A DNA stretch of 48,539 bases from SAR324 cluster bacterium JCVI-SC AAA005 (GCA_000224765.2 AGAU01000288.1:1-48539); one strand, 5' to 3'; numbered from the stretch's first letter, positions 34,300-44,295 are shown. Program-made: numbers and translations. Notes: a model not told the origin generated them from the sequence alone.

Positions 34300-36060
34300 A
34301 TGCTTTTTCAACCACTCCGACTCCGCACGGTGCTTCTCATCTCATTGGGGAGTGCCTTGCTCCTCTCGAATGCACTAACCTGGTACATTGGTCAAAAACG
34401 CCAGGTTGAGGGTCTCCGCAACGCATACTTTGAACGCATTTATTGGATCTCTGAATCTCTTGCATCAAATACCACCGAATGGGTGGGCACCGCAAATTTG
34501 GCTCAGCTGGAGATCAACTTCACTCTTCTCGATTCACAACCAGAATTAGTTTATGTCTTTGTTCGCAGCATGGAGAACGAAATTCTTTTTGCTTATGACG
34601 ATAATCTGATTGAGGAGTATGAGCCTGAAGTTATCAGGTGGGATCCTGAGCAAATAGCTGTTTTGGAAGATCGTGAAGCGCAAAGAGATCAAACAGAATT
34701 TCAGACTGCAACTTACCAACTTAGAGAACAAGTCCTTCTTGCCGACGCACTGATTGACGAAGAAGTACGTGGCAAAGCCGGAGAAGTTGTGTTTGAGGCT
34801 CGCCGCCAGTTAGTTTTTTGGGGAGAACTAGTTGGGATCATGCATATTGGATTGTCTCAGGAGCCACTGGACAAGGCCGTTGCAGAAAATCAACGATCAC
34901 TCCTGATTATTGAAGCACTTTTAATACTGTTTGGGCTGATTATTTCTGTAGTGGTAGCTCGTCGTGTTGCTGCTCCGATTCAGCAGTTAACTGCCCGCCT
35001 GGCATTACTAAAAACAGATTCTCTTAGGAACAGTGACTCTCTGCAGCAGTTCGAATCTCAACTTCGAGATCTTGAATTAGCTGACATTCCAGCAAACACT
35101 TGGGAGTCCCACCAGCTTGTCAATGCTTTTCAACATCTTCAAAACCAGCTTTTGTTGCAAATTCAGCTGATCCAAGAGTCTGCAACAGATTTGCAGACGA
35201 GCCATGCTGAATTGCAGCAGGCTTATGAGGAATTACAGCAGATGCAGCAACAGCTCGTTCAATCAACCAAGATGGCTTCCATGGGCGAAATGTTGGCAAT
35301 GATTGCTCATCAGTGGCGCCAACCATTAGCCACTATCAACATGATCGCATCTTCCATCAAATTAGAACAGCAGCTTGGTAATGCCACCGCTGAGGGGACG
35401 CTTGAGAAGTTAAAAAAAATTCAAGATACTACCTCTTTTCTTTCTCGAACAATCAATGATTTCCAAGATTTCTTTCGTCCAGACCGTCAACGTGCATTTG
35501 TACGAATCAACGAGTTGGTACAACGTACCGTGGAAATCATCGGCTTATCTCTGCAGACTCAGGATATCGAACTGGTAAGGGAGTTTGGTGAACTACCCCG
35601 ATTGGAATTGTTTCCTAATGAGATCCAGCAAGCATTGATCAACTTACTAAAAAATGCTGAAGAAGCGTTGGAGGAAAGCGAAATAGAAGGAAAGAGGCTT
35701 GTATTGCGCACTTACGCTCAAGAGGACAAGCAAGTACTAGAAGTGCAGGATAACGCTGGTGGTGTACCTGAGGAAGTGGTTGATCAAATTTTCTTTCCTT
35801 ATTTTTCAACGAAAAACAAACTCAATGGTACTGGTTTGGGGTTGTACATGAGCCGGATGATCATTGAAGACCATCTTGGTGGCAAGTTGACTGTAGTAAA
35901 TAAAGATGGCGGAGCGTGTTTTCGAGTGGAACTCAACGAGCGATTACCCACAAATGCTGAGCAAAACATGATGGCTGAGACTCCAACAACAAATCTCAAT
36001 TTGTCAGTGGAACAGTCAGGATCTCTGCTCAACTTCCCAAAAAAGGTTGCATCTCAATGA
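34300..36060 (+). CDS. Membrane sensor histidine kinase
   Basis: The 586-residue kinase has one N-terminal helix (~9-28) and a periplasmic sensor region (~30-200) that I do not assign to a family. A second helix follows (~206-225), then a HAMP-like linker (RRVAAPIQQLTARL) and a long Gln-rich coiled coil (~285-325). The HisKA-type phosphoacceptor is His337 in MIAHQWRQPLA. The ATPase domain has the N box ALINLLKNAEEAL, G1 DNAGGVPEE, F box FFPYFSTK and G2 GTGLGLYMS. The gene follows the secreted molybdopterin-fold-like protein by 15 bp. Its stop overlaps the receiver gene (ATGA). The signal it senses is unknown. Confidence 0.9.
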   Translation: MLFQPLRLRTVLLISLGSALLLSNALTWYIGQKRQVEGLRNAYFERIYWISESLASNTTEWVGTANLAQLEINFTLLDSQPELVYVFVRSMENEILFAYDDNLIEEYEPEVIRWDPEQIAVLEDREAQRDQTEFQTATYQLREQVLLADALIDEEVRGKAGEVVFEARRQLVFWGELVGIMHIGLSQEPLDKAVAENQRSLLIIEALLILFGLIISVVVARRVAAPIQQLTARLALLKTDSLRNSDSLQQFESQLRDLELADIPANTWESHQLVNAFQHLQNQLLLQIQLIQESATDLQTSHAELQQAYEELQQMQQQLVQSTKMASMGEMLAMIAHQWRQPLATINMIASSIKLEQQLGNATAEGTLEKLKKIQDTTSFLSRTINDFQDFFRPDRQRAFVRINELVQRTVEIIGLSLQTQDIELVREFGELPRLELFPNEIQQALINLLKNAEEALEESEIEGKRLVLRTYAQEDKQVLEVQDNAGGVPEEVVDQIFFPYFSTKNKLNGTGLGLYMSRMIIEDHLGGKLTVVNKDGGACFRVELNERLPTNAEQNMMAETPTTNLNLSVEQSGSLLNFPKKVASQ

Positions 36061-36491
36061 TGAACAGTATCGAGAAACTGATCTCTGTGTCGAAGGGAGT
36101 CAGCCTGCTCTATGTGGAAGACGATCAGATTTTGCAACAGGAAACAGCGCAGTTACTGAAAAATTTCTTTGAGAAAATTGATTTGGCACAAAATGGCGAG
36201 GAAGGACTGGAACTGTTCGAGCTAGGGAAGTACGAGATTATTATTACAGACATCAATATGCCAAAGGTCAATGGAGTGGAAATGGTCAAAGCCATTAGGC
36301 GGAAGGATAGGCATCAGATGATCATTGTGATATCCGCCCATGACGAGCCACATTATCTGATCGATCTGATCAACGCAGGGGTTCAGCACTTTCTCAGCAA
36401 ACCCATTGATCTTACAGGGTTAATCTCAGTTCTCTATGAATTCTGCGTAGAGCATCAACAACGAGCAGCTACTTTGTCCCCAGATGAATGA
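36057..36491 (+). CDS. Single-domain response regulator (CheY-like)
   Basis: A 144-residue protein consisting of one receiver domain with a short tail. The acidic pocket is Glu21-Asp22-Asp23, the phosphoacceptor is Asp65 (ITDINMP), followed by Ser93 and Lys115 (FLSKPIDL). There is no DNA-binding or enzymatic output domain, so it must act by protein contact or pass phosphate onward. It is translationally coupled to the kinase by ATGA, making it the likely cognate partner. Confidence 0.92.
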   Translation: MMNSIEKLISVSKGVSLLYVEDDQILQQETAQLLKNFFEKIDLAQNGEEGLELFELGKYEIIITDINMPKVNGVEMVKAIRRKDRHQMIIVISAHDEPHYLIDLINAGVQHFLSKPIDLTGLISVLYEFCVEHQQRAATLSPDE

Positions 36492-36509
36492 ACTGGTACA
36501 GAACACCAT

Positions 36510-37160
36510 TCAAAACCGATACCCCACACTAATTCCGTACTCTGTCAACATCACGTTCGCCTTCTCTGCCTCCCCGCTCAGTTGAGGAACCTCAATCTCG
36601 TATTCCAAGCTTGTCCCCTGATAATAAATCCCCACATCCCACCGCCCACGACTAACCCCTATGTTTGCAAACACACCGCCCCCAACAGCTTTTGTGCTTT
36701 TCAGCTTTGTGGAATCTACTGTTGGATTAGTTTTGTCAGTATCAGTTGTTTTGACAGAACCATCTGCACTCATTGGGATTCGAGCCGTCAAACCCAGCAG
36801 CAACTCATAATCTGTGAACAGTTGGATACCTGTATATTCCACACCAGCCTCCAGAATATGAGCATAGAAGGCCCCATCATTTCTTCTGTTCAAGGTTTGG
36901 TTGTCCTGGGTTTCTTCGATAGAAGCTGCAAAATAATTATAGCCCGCAACGATCCTTAGAGATTCTGTCGCAGGCAATAGGAGAGATAGTCCGAGTCCAC
37001 TTGTTTGCGGATCTTCCTCATTGAAGCCATTCACTTCAGCGGAACCCCCAACAGGGATCAAGAATTGTAGGCGCACACCAACAGCCTCTGCTGTGGAAGC
37101 AAACCCCAGAAAACAACCAAGTATGAATAAAAGACACTTCCAAGATTGAGAATTTTTCAT
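36510..37160 (-). CDS. Outer-membrane beta-barrel protein
   Basis: The ATG at 37160 is preceded by AGGAAAGGCAAG. It opens a signal peptide (KNSQSWKCLLFILGCFLGFASTAEA). About 190 residues of alternating beta strands follow, ending GISVGYRF with a terminal Phe. The first strand (VGVRLQFLIPVGG) resembles that of the barrel encoded at 12677. The central loop is Asp/Thr/Lys-rich. The function is unknown. The gene converges on the receiver gene with an 18-bp gap and diverges from mtaB. Confidence 0.75.
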   Translation of the reverse strand: MKNSQSWKCLLFILGCFLGFASTAEAVGVRLQFLIPVGGSAEVNGFNEEDPQTSGLGLSLLLPATESLRIVAGYNYFAASIEETQDNQTLNRRNDGAFYAHILEAGVEYTGIQLFTDYELLLGLTARIPMSADGSVKTTDTDKTNPTVDSTKLKSTKAVGGGVFANIGVSRGRWDVGIYYQGTSLEYEIEVPQLSGEAEKANVMLTEYGISVGYRF

Positions 37161-37248
37161 CGCAACTTGCCTTTCCTGTGATAACGTTATTTGTTTATTC
37201 CAAAAGTCTGCAAACAATTACTGTTCAATACCTTAGCAATCTTCCTTC

Positions 37249-38598
37249 GTGACGACCAGAGTTTCGCTGCATACCTTGGGCTGCCGCCTCAATCATTCGG
37301 AAAGTGAGAGCTTAAGCCATCAGTTGAGCCAACAGGGCTACCAGATTGTGCCTGAGAATGCTGAAGCAGATCTTTACATTGTCAATACCTGCACTGTCAC
37401 GGGAGCTAGTGATTCGAAAAACCGGCAATTGATCAGATCGCTCCATCGGCGCATGCCTCAAGCACATATTGTGGTGACAGGCTGTCAGGCTCAAATGGAA
37501 CCAGAGGCAATGGCTGCTCTGCCAGGTGTTTCCCTGGTGGTTGGAAATGAAGCTAAACACCAAATAGCGAACTTGTTACCTCAGTTGGATGGATCACAAG
37601 AGTCTACCAAGGTTGTTCACAACAAAATTCAACGTCTTCCTTTCTCACTGCCTTTACCTCTCACCGAAGAAGCAAAAGAAGAGCGCTTACAGGGTCTGAC
37701 ACGTGGCCAACTGAAAATTCAGGACGGGTGCGACTTCATGTGTTCCTTCTGCATCATTCCATTTGCCCGTGGGCGGTCACGACACCGTGAGTTTGACAAC
37801 CTCTGTACGGAAGCAGAGCAGCAGGTAGCTTCGGGTATTCAGGAGATCGTTATAACGGGTGTCAACCTGGGCACCTATGACATCCATGGACGACACTTGG
37901 TGGATATTGTCGATTTTCTCGATTCGCTCAAAGACCTAAAAAGGATCCGAATTTCTTCGATTGAGCCAACCACTGTTGACCCTGGTCTGCTGGAACGAAT
38001 GGGGGATCAGAGCCATAAGTTGGTACCTTTTCTCCACTTACCTATTCAATCTGGCTCCAACCGGATTCTGGAATTGATGAAACGCCGCTATGACTCGCTC
38101 GAATATGCTTGTGAAGTCGAAGAAGCTGTCCAGAAAATCCCAGACCTTTGTGTTGGTGCAGATGTCATGGTGGGATTTCCAAGTGAAGGTGATTTGGAGT
38201 TTAAAGAAACATTGAATTTGCTAGCAAGCCTACCAATAAGTTATTTGCATGTCTTCCCTTTCTCTGAGCGGGCTGGGACTCCAGCAACCAGGTTATCAGC
38301 CAAGGTTTCCCCAGAGGACAAGCGAGCACGGGCTGCGCTACTGCGTGAACTCAGCAAAAGGTTGCGCCATAATTTCATGCAGCGTTTTGTTGGCACCAGC
38401 CGCAGAGTCTTGCTGGAAGCACCCAAACCCGACGGCCGCCTAGGCGGCTACACGGACAATTACCTACGTGTTCAACTGAACACTACCAAACACAAAGACC
38501 TACACAGCAATCGACTAGTTCCAGTCCAACTGGAGAGTATCCGGGGAGATGTTCTATTGGGAACGCCTCTCACCTCTGCTGAAACATCTGCTAATTGA
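37249..38598 (+). CDS. mtaB: tRNA t6A37 methylthiotransferase (MtaB)
   Basis: MtaB adds a methylthio group to t6A at position 37 of ANN-decoding tRNAs, making ms2t6A. The 449-residue radical-SAM enzyme has the N-terminal cluster Cys in TLGCRLN, NTCTVT and TGCQAQ. The radical-SAM motif GCDFMCSFC follows (C-x3-C-x2-C), with IIPFARGRSRHRE as in the MtaB subgroup. A TRAM-like C-terminus ends the protein. The start is GTG at 37249, with no nearer alternative consistent with the conserved VSLHTLGC start. The stop overlaps the helicase start (TGATG). Confidence 0.93.
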   Translation: MTTRVSLHTLGCRLNHSESESLSHQLSQQGYQIVPENAEADLYIVNTCTVTGASDSKNRQLIRSLHRRMPQAHIVVTGCQAQMEPEAMAALPGVSLVVGNEAKHQIANLLPQLDGSQESTKVVHNKIQRLPFSLPLPLTEEAKEERLQGLTRGQLKIQDGCDFMCSFCIIPFARGRSRHREFDNLCTEAEQQVASGIQEIVITGVNLGTYDIHGRHLVDIVDFLDSLKDLKRIRISSIEPTTVDPGLLERMGDQSHKLVPFLHLPIQSGSNRILELMKRRYDSLEYACEVEEAVQKIPDLCVGADVMVGFPSEGDLEFKETLNLLASLPISYLHVFPFSERAGTPATRLSAKVSPEDKRARAALLRELSKRLRHNFMQRFVGTSRRVLLEAPKPDGRLGGYTDNYLRVQLNTTKHKDLHSNRLVPVQLESIRGDVLLGTPLTSAETSAN

Positions 38599-40613
38599 TG
38601 GACCTATCTCATCTCAATCACCAACAACGTCAAGCGGTCACTTCCACCAAAGGTCCCATTCTGGTGCTAGCTGGTGCTGGGAGTGGTAAAACCAGAGTGA
38701 TCATTCAACGCATCTCTTGGTTGATTCAAGTCGAGCAAGTTCTGCCAGCAGAAATTTTAGCTGTAACTTTCACCAACAAAGCCGCCCGTGAAATGCAAGA
38801 GCGGCTCAAAGACGAGCTGAGAGGAAGGCAAAAGGGAGTACAGTTGAGCACCTTCCATTCCTTGGGTGTTCAGTTGTTGCGAGAGCACATTGATCAACTG
38901 GGATATCGTTCAAACTTTGTGATTTATGACACCCAGGACCAGCAGTCTGTGATCAAAGGGATCATGGAGGATCATGATCTCGAAGATTCTGGTTTGATTG
39001 ATGCCAAAGGTGTTCACTACGAGATTGGACAAGCAAAAAATCGTGGACTGGGTCCCGATCACTTTCTTCAACAGCGGGACTCCACAAGGAAAACCCAGGT
39101 TGGACAAGTTTTCACGGAATATCAACGCGTTCTCAAAGGCTGCAATGCTATTGACTTCGATGACATATTGCTTCTGACCCTAAAACTCTTTGAAGAATAC
39201 TCTGAGGCAATGAACCCCCTAAGAGAGCGATATCACTATCTTATGGTTGATGAGTATCAGGACACCAATCGTGTTCAGTACCAGTTGATGTGCCATTTAT
39301 GCCAGCGTCATCGCAATCTATGTGTGGTAGGTGATGATGACCAGTCGATCTACGGATGGCGTGGAGCAGATATCCGTAACATCCTTGATTTCGAACGGGA
39401 CTTTCCAGAAGCTAAGATCATTCGCCTAGAGCAGAATTACCGCTCTACACCAACAATCCTCAAGGCTGCAAATCAGGTCATTTCCCAAAACCCACAGAGA
39501 ATGCCTAAGGAACTCTGGTCTCAAAAGCCAACTGGCGTTCCTCTGGAGTGGATCGAGGGCAAAGACGAGGCTGAGGAATTAGAGTTAGTAGCCCGTCAGA
39601 TTAAAATTCAGGTGCTACGGCATGGGCGTTCGCACTCAGATTACGCAATTCTTTTCCGCTCCAACTTCCAGTCCAGACTGATTGAAGAAACTTTGCGGGA
39701 TTCCGGGATTCCCTATCAGATAATTGGGAGCACCAGTTTTTATGAAAGGAAGGAAGTTAAAGATGCCCTAGCCTATCTGAGGGTGATTCACAATCATTCT
39801 GATGAAGTAAGCCTACATCGGATCATCAATTATCCTCGTCGAGGCATTGGCAAGACGTCCCTGATTCAGGCCAATTACTACTGTCAACTGTTGCGGAAGC
39901 CACTCTTCGAAATCTGCAAACAGGCACGACAGCACTCCAGAATCCCAACTGAAGCTGCAATGAGCATGGAGTCGTTCGCGCAGATGATTTTGCGGTATCA
40001 GCAGCGTTTTCAACAGGAAACACTTGGGGAAGTACTACGTGATTTGCTGGCCGATGTAGGGCTGATCTATGATTTGGAGACACAAAAAATCGATCCAAAG
40101 ACAAAAGAAAAGCGGGTTGGCTTTGTAATGGAACTGATGCGTGGATTGGATCGGTTTGTAGAGCAGAACCCTGAAAAACATCTGCGAGACTATTTGGAAC
40201 GAGTGATGCTGTTTACCCAGAATGACCGAGAAGAAGAGTTGGTCAGCAACCAGGTAACTCTGATGACTCTCCATAGTGCCAAAGGTCTTGAGTTCCCCTT
40301 TGTGTTTTTAGTGGGGATGGCAGAGGGTGTCTTCCCCAACCAACGAAGCCTTGATGAGAGTGGTGAAGAAGAGGAACGACGACTCTGTTATGTAGGCATG
40401 ACAAGAGCTCGAGAAGAGCTAACCATGTCAATGGCTCGTCGACGCAAACGGTATCGAGAAGAGGTTTCACAAACCATGTCACGCTTTCTCAGTGATATCG
40501 ATTCTTCCCTGTTTAAAGTAGCTCCCGGTGCCAAAATGGATATGGGCCAAAAGGCTCTTCAAAAAAAACAATCCCGGGCAGATTTTTTTCAACAACTACG
40601 GCGCCTTCAGTAG
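38598..40613 (+). CDS. UvrD/Rep-type 3'-5' DNA helicase
   Basis: A 671-residue superfamily 1 helicase with Q motif LNHQQRQAV, Walker A AGAGSGKT, motif Ia TFTNKAAREM, motif II VDEYQDTN, motif III GDDDQSIYGWRGA, motif IV LEQNYRS, motif V TLMTLHSAKGLEF and motif VI YVGMTRAREEL. The length is close to E. coli Rep (673), and there is no long C-terminal tail as in UvrD/PcrA. It could serve replication restart or repair; the exact subtype is not decided. The ATG overlaps the mtaB stop (TGATG), indicating coupling. Confidence 0.92.
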   Translation: MDLSHLNHQQRQAVTSTKGPILVLAGAGSGKTRVIIQRISWLIQVEQVLPAEILAVTFTNKAAREMQERLKDELRGRQKGVQLSTFHSLGVQLLREHIDQLGYRSNFVIYDTQDQQSVIKGIMEDHDLEDSGLIDAKGVHYEIGQAKNRGLGPDHFLQQRDSTRKTQVGQVFTEYQRVLKGCNAIDFDDILLLTLKLFEEYSEAMNPLRERYHYLMVDEYQDTNRVQYQLMCHLCQRHRNLCVVGDDDQSIYGWRGADIRNILDFERDFPEAKIIRLEQNYRSTPTILKAANQVISQNPQRMPKELWSQKPTGVPLEWIEGKDEAEELELVARQIKIQVLRHGRSHSDYAILFRSNFQSRLIEETLRDSGIPYQIIGSTSFYERKEVKDALAYLRVIHNHSDEVSLHRIINYPRRGIGKTSLIQANYYCQLLRKPLFEICKQARQHSRIPTEAAMSMESFAQMILRYQQRFQQETLGEVLRDLLADVGLIYDLETQKIDPKTKEKRVGFVMELMRGLDRFVEQNPEKHLRDYLERVMLFTQNDREEELVSNQVTLMTLHSAKGLEFPFVFLVGMAEGVFPNQRSLDESGEEEERRLCYVGMTRAREELTMSMARRRKRYREEVSQTMSRFLSDIDSSLFKVAPGAKMDMGQKALQKKQSRADFFQQLRRLQ

Positions 40614-40711
40614 TTATTCTCTGTTTTTTCACTTTACACTCGTTGCTACTCAGGTGAGGGTAGGCGTTAACTTTTTCCTCAATCGTCAAATTTATATTCT
40701 AGCGGAGAAAC

Positions 40712-41488
40712 ATGTCGATTCGCGTTACTGTGTGGGGCGAAAATGTTCATGAACAAACCAGCAAGGTTGTCCAGGAAGTCTACCCCATGGGCATGCACAA
40801 CTGCATTGCCAATGCGCTCAACGAAGATACAGAAATTCAGGCTCGAACAGCCACACTGCAGGAACCCGAACATGGGTTGACTGAAAAAGTGCTGCAACAA
40901 ACCGATGTTCTCACCTGGTGGGGACATGCGGCTCACAGCAAGGTTGAAGATCAGATCGTTGACCGTGTACAGGCTCGGATACTCGAAGGGATGGGCTTAT
41001 TGGTACTGCACTCCGGGCATTATTCTAAAATCTTTAGACGACTTTTGGGAACGACCTGCTCGTTGATCTGGCGTGAAGCTGGGGAAATGGAACGGGTTTG
41101 GGTCTGCAACCCGGGACACCCAATTGCACAGGGGCTTGGGCGCTATTTTGAAGTTCCTCAGACAGAAATGTACGGTGAACCTTTCCAAGTGCCAACTCCC
41201 AATGAGATGGTCTTTAGCAGTTGGTATCAAGGGGGTGAAGTCTTCCGTTCAGGCCTGACATACCTACGAGGAAATGGGAAGATTTTCTACTTTAGCCCAG
41301 GGCATGAGACCTATCCCATCTATCATCAGTCTGAAATCCAACTTGTTCTGAAAAATGCAGTCAAGTGGGCTTGTCCTGCCCCTGGCATCTGGCTGGACAA
41401 CTACACTCGCAAGGCAACTCCTCCGGTTGAAGATATCCAGGAGAGAGGGCCCAAACTCCATGAACCTGGCAGCGAAGGATTACGATGA
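40712..41488 (+). CDS. ThuA-like trehalose-utilisation family protein
   Basis: The 258-residue protein matches the ThuA-like class I glutamine-amidotransferase fold: [46 protein letters not shown] and a C-terminal [31 protein letters not shown]. ThuA of Sinorhizobium takes part in trehalose/maltitol catabolism through 3-keto derivatives. Enzymology for most homologues is unknown. CGGAG precedes the ATG. The stop overlaps the next oxidoreductase gene (ATGA), a typical ThuA-ThuB-like pairing. Confidence 0.88.
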   Translation: MSIRVTVWGENVHEQTSKVVQEVYPMGMHNCIANALNEDTEIQARTATLQEPEHGLTEKVLQQTDVLTWWGHAAHSKVEDQIVDRVQARILEGMGLLVLHSGHYSKIFRRLLGTTCSLIWREAGEMERVWVCNPGHPIAQGLGRYFEVPQTEMYGEPFQVPTPNEMVFSSWYQGGEVFRSGLTYLRGNGKIFYFSPGHETYPIYHQSEIQLVLKNAVKWACPAPGIWLDNYTRKATPPVEDIQERGPKLHEPGSEGLR

Positions 41489-42516
41489 TTCGCCTAGCGA
41501 TACTTGGCACGGGGGGAATGGCACAGCGCCATGCAGAAGAATTTCAGAAAATCGAGGGCGTCGAGCTTGTTGCCTGTGCAGATATTCATCTAGCCGTTGC
41601 CCTGAAATTTGCGAAGAAGAATAACATTCCACAGGCATTCAGCAGCCTGGAGGGTTTGTTAGCCTTTGCCGAATTTGATGCAGTGGCAAATGTCACTCCA
41701 GATCGTTTCCACTGTGCAACGACCCTTCCCCTACTGACCTCTGGCAAGCATGTCCTCTGTGAGAAACCGCTTGCCGAGAATCATGCCGATGCCCTGAAGA
41801 TGGCAGAGACAGCGCAAAAGGCTGGGGTAATCAATATGGTCAACTTCAGCTATCGTAATTCCTCAGCGATACACAAGGCCCACGAATTGATTCAGGCTGG
41901 CAAGCTCGGTCACATCATGCATGTTGAAGCGAGCTATCTGCAAAGCTGGCTGGTCAGCAAGGCCTGGGGGGATTGGAAGACAGAAGATAAGTGGCTCTGG
42001 AGACTCTCCACTCAACATGGGAGCAAGGGTACCTTGGGAGATATTGGTGTCCACATTCTCGATTTTGCGACTTATCCGATCGGCCCCTTATCAAGCCTCC
42101 ACTGTACGCTCCAGACCTTTCCAAATGTCAAAGGCACGCAAACGGGAGAGTATACTCTAGATGCTAACGATTCCTTCGTGATCAGTGTACGCTATGCCAA
42201 CGGTGCCCTGGGGACCATCCACTCCTCCCGATGGGCGACGGGCCATGACAACACTGTAGCGCTACGAGTCTTCGGTAGCAAAGGCTCCCTACGTATCGAT
42301 CTTGACAAGTCGATGACAACTCTGGAGTGGTGTATAGGCCCGAATATCGACAAGGCCAGGTGGGAGGTGCTGGAGTGTGGCAGTGTGCCGAAGATGTATC
42401 AGCGCTTTATTCAAAGCATTCAGAGCGGTGTAAACGACCAGCCTGATTTTGCCCGTGGTGCGGAAATTCAGGAATTATTGGATCTTTGTGAACAGTCAGC
42501 AGGTACAGACCAATAA
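41485..42516 (+). CDS. Gfo/Idh/MocA-family NAD(P)-dependent oxidoreductase
   Basis: A 343-residue protein with an N-terminal Rossmann fold ([18 protein letters not shown]) and the family hallmark CEKPLAEN, in which the Lys is catalytic. The C-terminal beta-sheet domain includes [15 protein letters not shown] with the usual Asp and His. It probably oxidises a sugar or sugar-derived alcohol to a keto sugar, acting with the coupled ThuA-like protein. A fragment of a sugar-type ABC ATPase lies 2 bp beyond on the other strand, suggesting this was once part of a sugar-uptake locus. Confidence 0.9.
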   Translation: MIRLAILGTGGMAQRHAEEFQKIEGVELVACADIHLAVALKFAKKNNIPQAFSSLEGLLAFAEFDAVANVTPDRFHCATTLPLLTSGKHVLCEKPLAENHADALKMAETAQKAGVINMVNFSYRNSSAIHKAHELIQAGKLGHIMHVEASYLQSWLVSKAWGDWKTEDKWLWRLSTQHGSKGTLGDIGVHILDFATYPIGPLSSLHCTLQTFPNVKGTQTGEYTLDANDSFVISVRYANGALGTIHSSRWATGHDNTVALRVFGSKGSLRIDLDKSMTTLEWCIGPNIDKARWEVLECGSVPKMYQRFIQSIQSGVNDQPDFARGAEIQELLDLCEQSAGTDQ

Positions 42517-42517
42517 A

Positions 42518-42766
42518 TTATGTTGATATACGCTGACCTTTCTGTAATCGGTGGTTTTGCCCTTCTTGGGGAGTTAGACAAACTTCCTGGCCAGTTTTAA
42601 AAATTCTTTGTCCAATTAGACAAACTTTCAGTGGTGCCAGACCCTCTGCCTCTACATATGCTAAAGTATTAGATCCCAAGTGTTCACAATGACGTGACCG
42701 CCCTTTCCAAAGGCCTTTCTCAGCCAAAAGTTCTAGGTGTTCTCGTCGAATACCGTACAGATCAAA
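42518..42766 (-). pseudogene. C-terminal fragment of a UgpC/MalK-type sugar ABC ATPase
   Basis: Read on the minus strand from about 42766, the open frame gives LYGIRREHLELLAEKG. After a short gap it gives EHLGSNTLAYVEAEGLAPLKVCLIGQRIFKTGQEVCL and a terminal GQRI. This is the regulatory OB/TOBE domain at the end of MalK/UgpC-like ATPases (GIRPEH, then LGS.T..YV...). The nucleotide-binding domain is entirely missing upstream. The residual reading frame is intact. It is a remnant of a sugar or glycerol-phosphate importer lost next to the ThuA/Gfo pair. Confidence 0.75.
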
Positions 42767-42891
42767 ACCTATCTGACTTCAAAAGAATCTCTGATTAGAT
42801 TCGTCTTTGAAGAGACTAAAAATTCTACGAAAAAAAAGAGTCGTAGGATTACAAAAGTAACGTCAACCAAAAAATTATTTGAATGTAGAAA

Positions 42892-44295
42892 ATGTATTTG
42901 CCTCATCCTAATCAGAAAGAAACAAATTTTGACCAAGCTGATCTCACTCAAAATACACATAAGTCATCGAATGAAATTCTAGCACAGCTTTTGGCAGAAT
43001 TCGTTCCGAAGTCGCAAACAATCCGAGAGGTTTTCATTGAGTCTTCAGCACTCAAAAATCTACCAGAAAAGTTATTGCATCATTTTGGGCTTTCAAAGGT
43101 GATGCTGATCGCTGACGAAAACACCTGGTCAGTGGCAGGCTTGGCTGCGCAGAGGGAACTTCAGAAGGCAGAATTCACAGTTGAAAAAATTTTGTTTCCA
43201 GCAAACCCCCGGCCAAGACCAACTATAGAAGCTGCCCGAACATTATCAGATAAACTAAACTCAGATAATTCGATCCCCATAGTTGTTGGGACAGGCGTTT
43301 TGAATGATCTTGTTAAATTTGCTGCTTTCAAAGCTGGCCAATCGTATTGCTGCATACCTACAGCCGCCTCCATGGATGGATACGCCTCTGCAGGCTCAGT
43401 TCTGAGTGATCAAGGATTTAAAATTACCCACAATTGTGCTCCTCCCAAACTCATTTTGATTGACTTAGATATTCTGGGAACAGCACCTTCTGAAATGAAT
43501 GGTTGGGGTTATGGAGATCTTGCTGGGAAAGTCCCTGCAGGAGGAGATTGGATCGTTGCAGATTCACTTGGCCTAGAAATTATTGACCCGATCGCTTGGC
43601 CGCTGGTCCAGGGAAATCTAAGATTGTGTCTGGAAAATCCTGAAGGTATTCGCAAAGGAGAGCCTGAGGCATTACAATCATTGATTATTGGTTTGCTTTT
43701 AACAGGCCTAGCAATGGAATTTTTCGGTAGTTCACGACCAGCATCTGGTGCAGACCACCAAATCGCTCATCTCTGGGAAATGGAACACCATCAGTTCAAT
43801 AGTCAACCGGTATCACATGGAGCTTGCGTTTCAATCGGATGCCTCTCCACTATGGCACTCTACGATTGGCTACTGCAACAACCCCTTGGCCAGCTTGCCT
43901 ACAATAAATCAAACTATAAAACTATGGAAGACAAGGAGGCAGAAATAAAATATGTATTCAAACAACCAGAAATTGCGAAAAGAGCATTTGTGGAGACTGA
44001 GAAAAAGCATTTGGAATTAGAGCAAATTGAAGAACGCATTGCTCAATTGAAGACTGTTTGGCCAAAACTCAGAAACAGACTCCAGAGCCACCTTCTCCCA
44101 ACCATAAAACTTAAATCATTATTGGAAGCTGCGAGTGCTCCAATCCGAGCTCATCAAATTGGTATCAGTGAAGATCACCTAAAAAGAACAATTCGAGCTG
44201 CAAGATTTATCAGAAGTCGTTACACAATCTTAGATCTTCTTGATCAAACTGACTTGTTGGATAGAGCCTTGTTGGAGGCTCGGTTACCTTTTTGA
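42892..44295 (+). CDS. sn-Glycerol-1-phosphate dehydrogenase-like protein (AraM/EgsA family)
   Basis: The 467-residue protein belongs to the iron-containing/dehydroquinate-synthase-like dehydrogenases. NAD-binding GTGVLNDLVKFAAF, PTAASMDGYASAGSVL and the metal-binding SRPASGADHQIAHLWEME with its His residues are those of AraM/EgsA. Members reduce DHAP to sn-glycerol-1-phosphate, the archaeal-type enantiomer; in Bacillus this serves heptaprenylglyceryl phosphate. No lipid partner gene is in the window. The ~60-residue N-terminal extension is unusual and poorly conserved in appearance. The ATG at 42892 has no strong ribosome site, and later starts are possible. Confidence 0.8.
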   Translation: MYLPHPNQKETNFDQADLTQNTHKSSNEILAQLLAEFVPKSQTIREVFIESSALKNLPEKLLHHFGLSKVMLIADENTWSVAGLAAQRELQKAEFTVEKILFPANPRPRPTIEAARTLSDKLNSDNSIPIVVGTGVLNDLVKFAAFKAGQSYCCIPTAASMDGYASAGSVLSDQGFKITHNCAPPKLILIDLDILGTAPSEMNGWGYGDLAGKVPAGGDWIVADSLGLEIIDPIAWPLVQGNLRLCLENPEGIRKGEPEALQSLIIGLLLTGLAMEFFGSSRPASGADHQIAHLWEMEHHQFNSQPVSHGACVSIGCLSTMALYDWLLQQPLGQLAYNKSNYKTMEDKEAEIKYVFKQPEIAKRAFVETEKKHLELEQIEERIAQLKTVWPKLRNRLQSHLLPTIKLKSLLEAASAPIRAHQIGISEDHLKRTIRAARFIRSRYTILDLLDQTDLLDRALLEARLPF

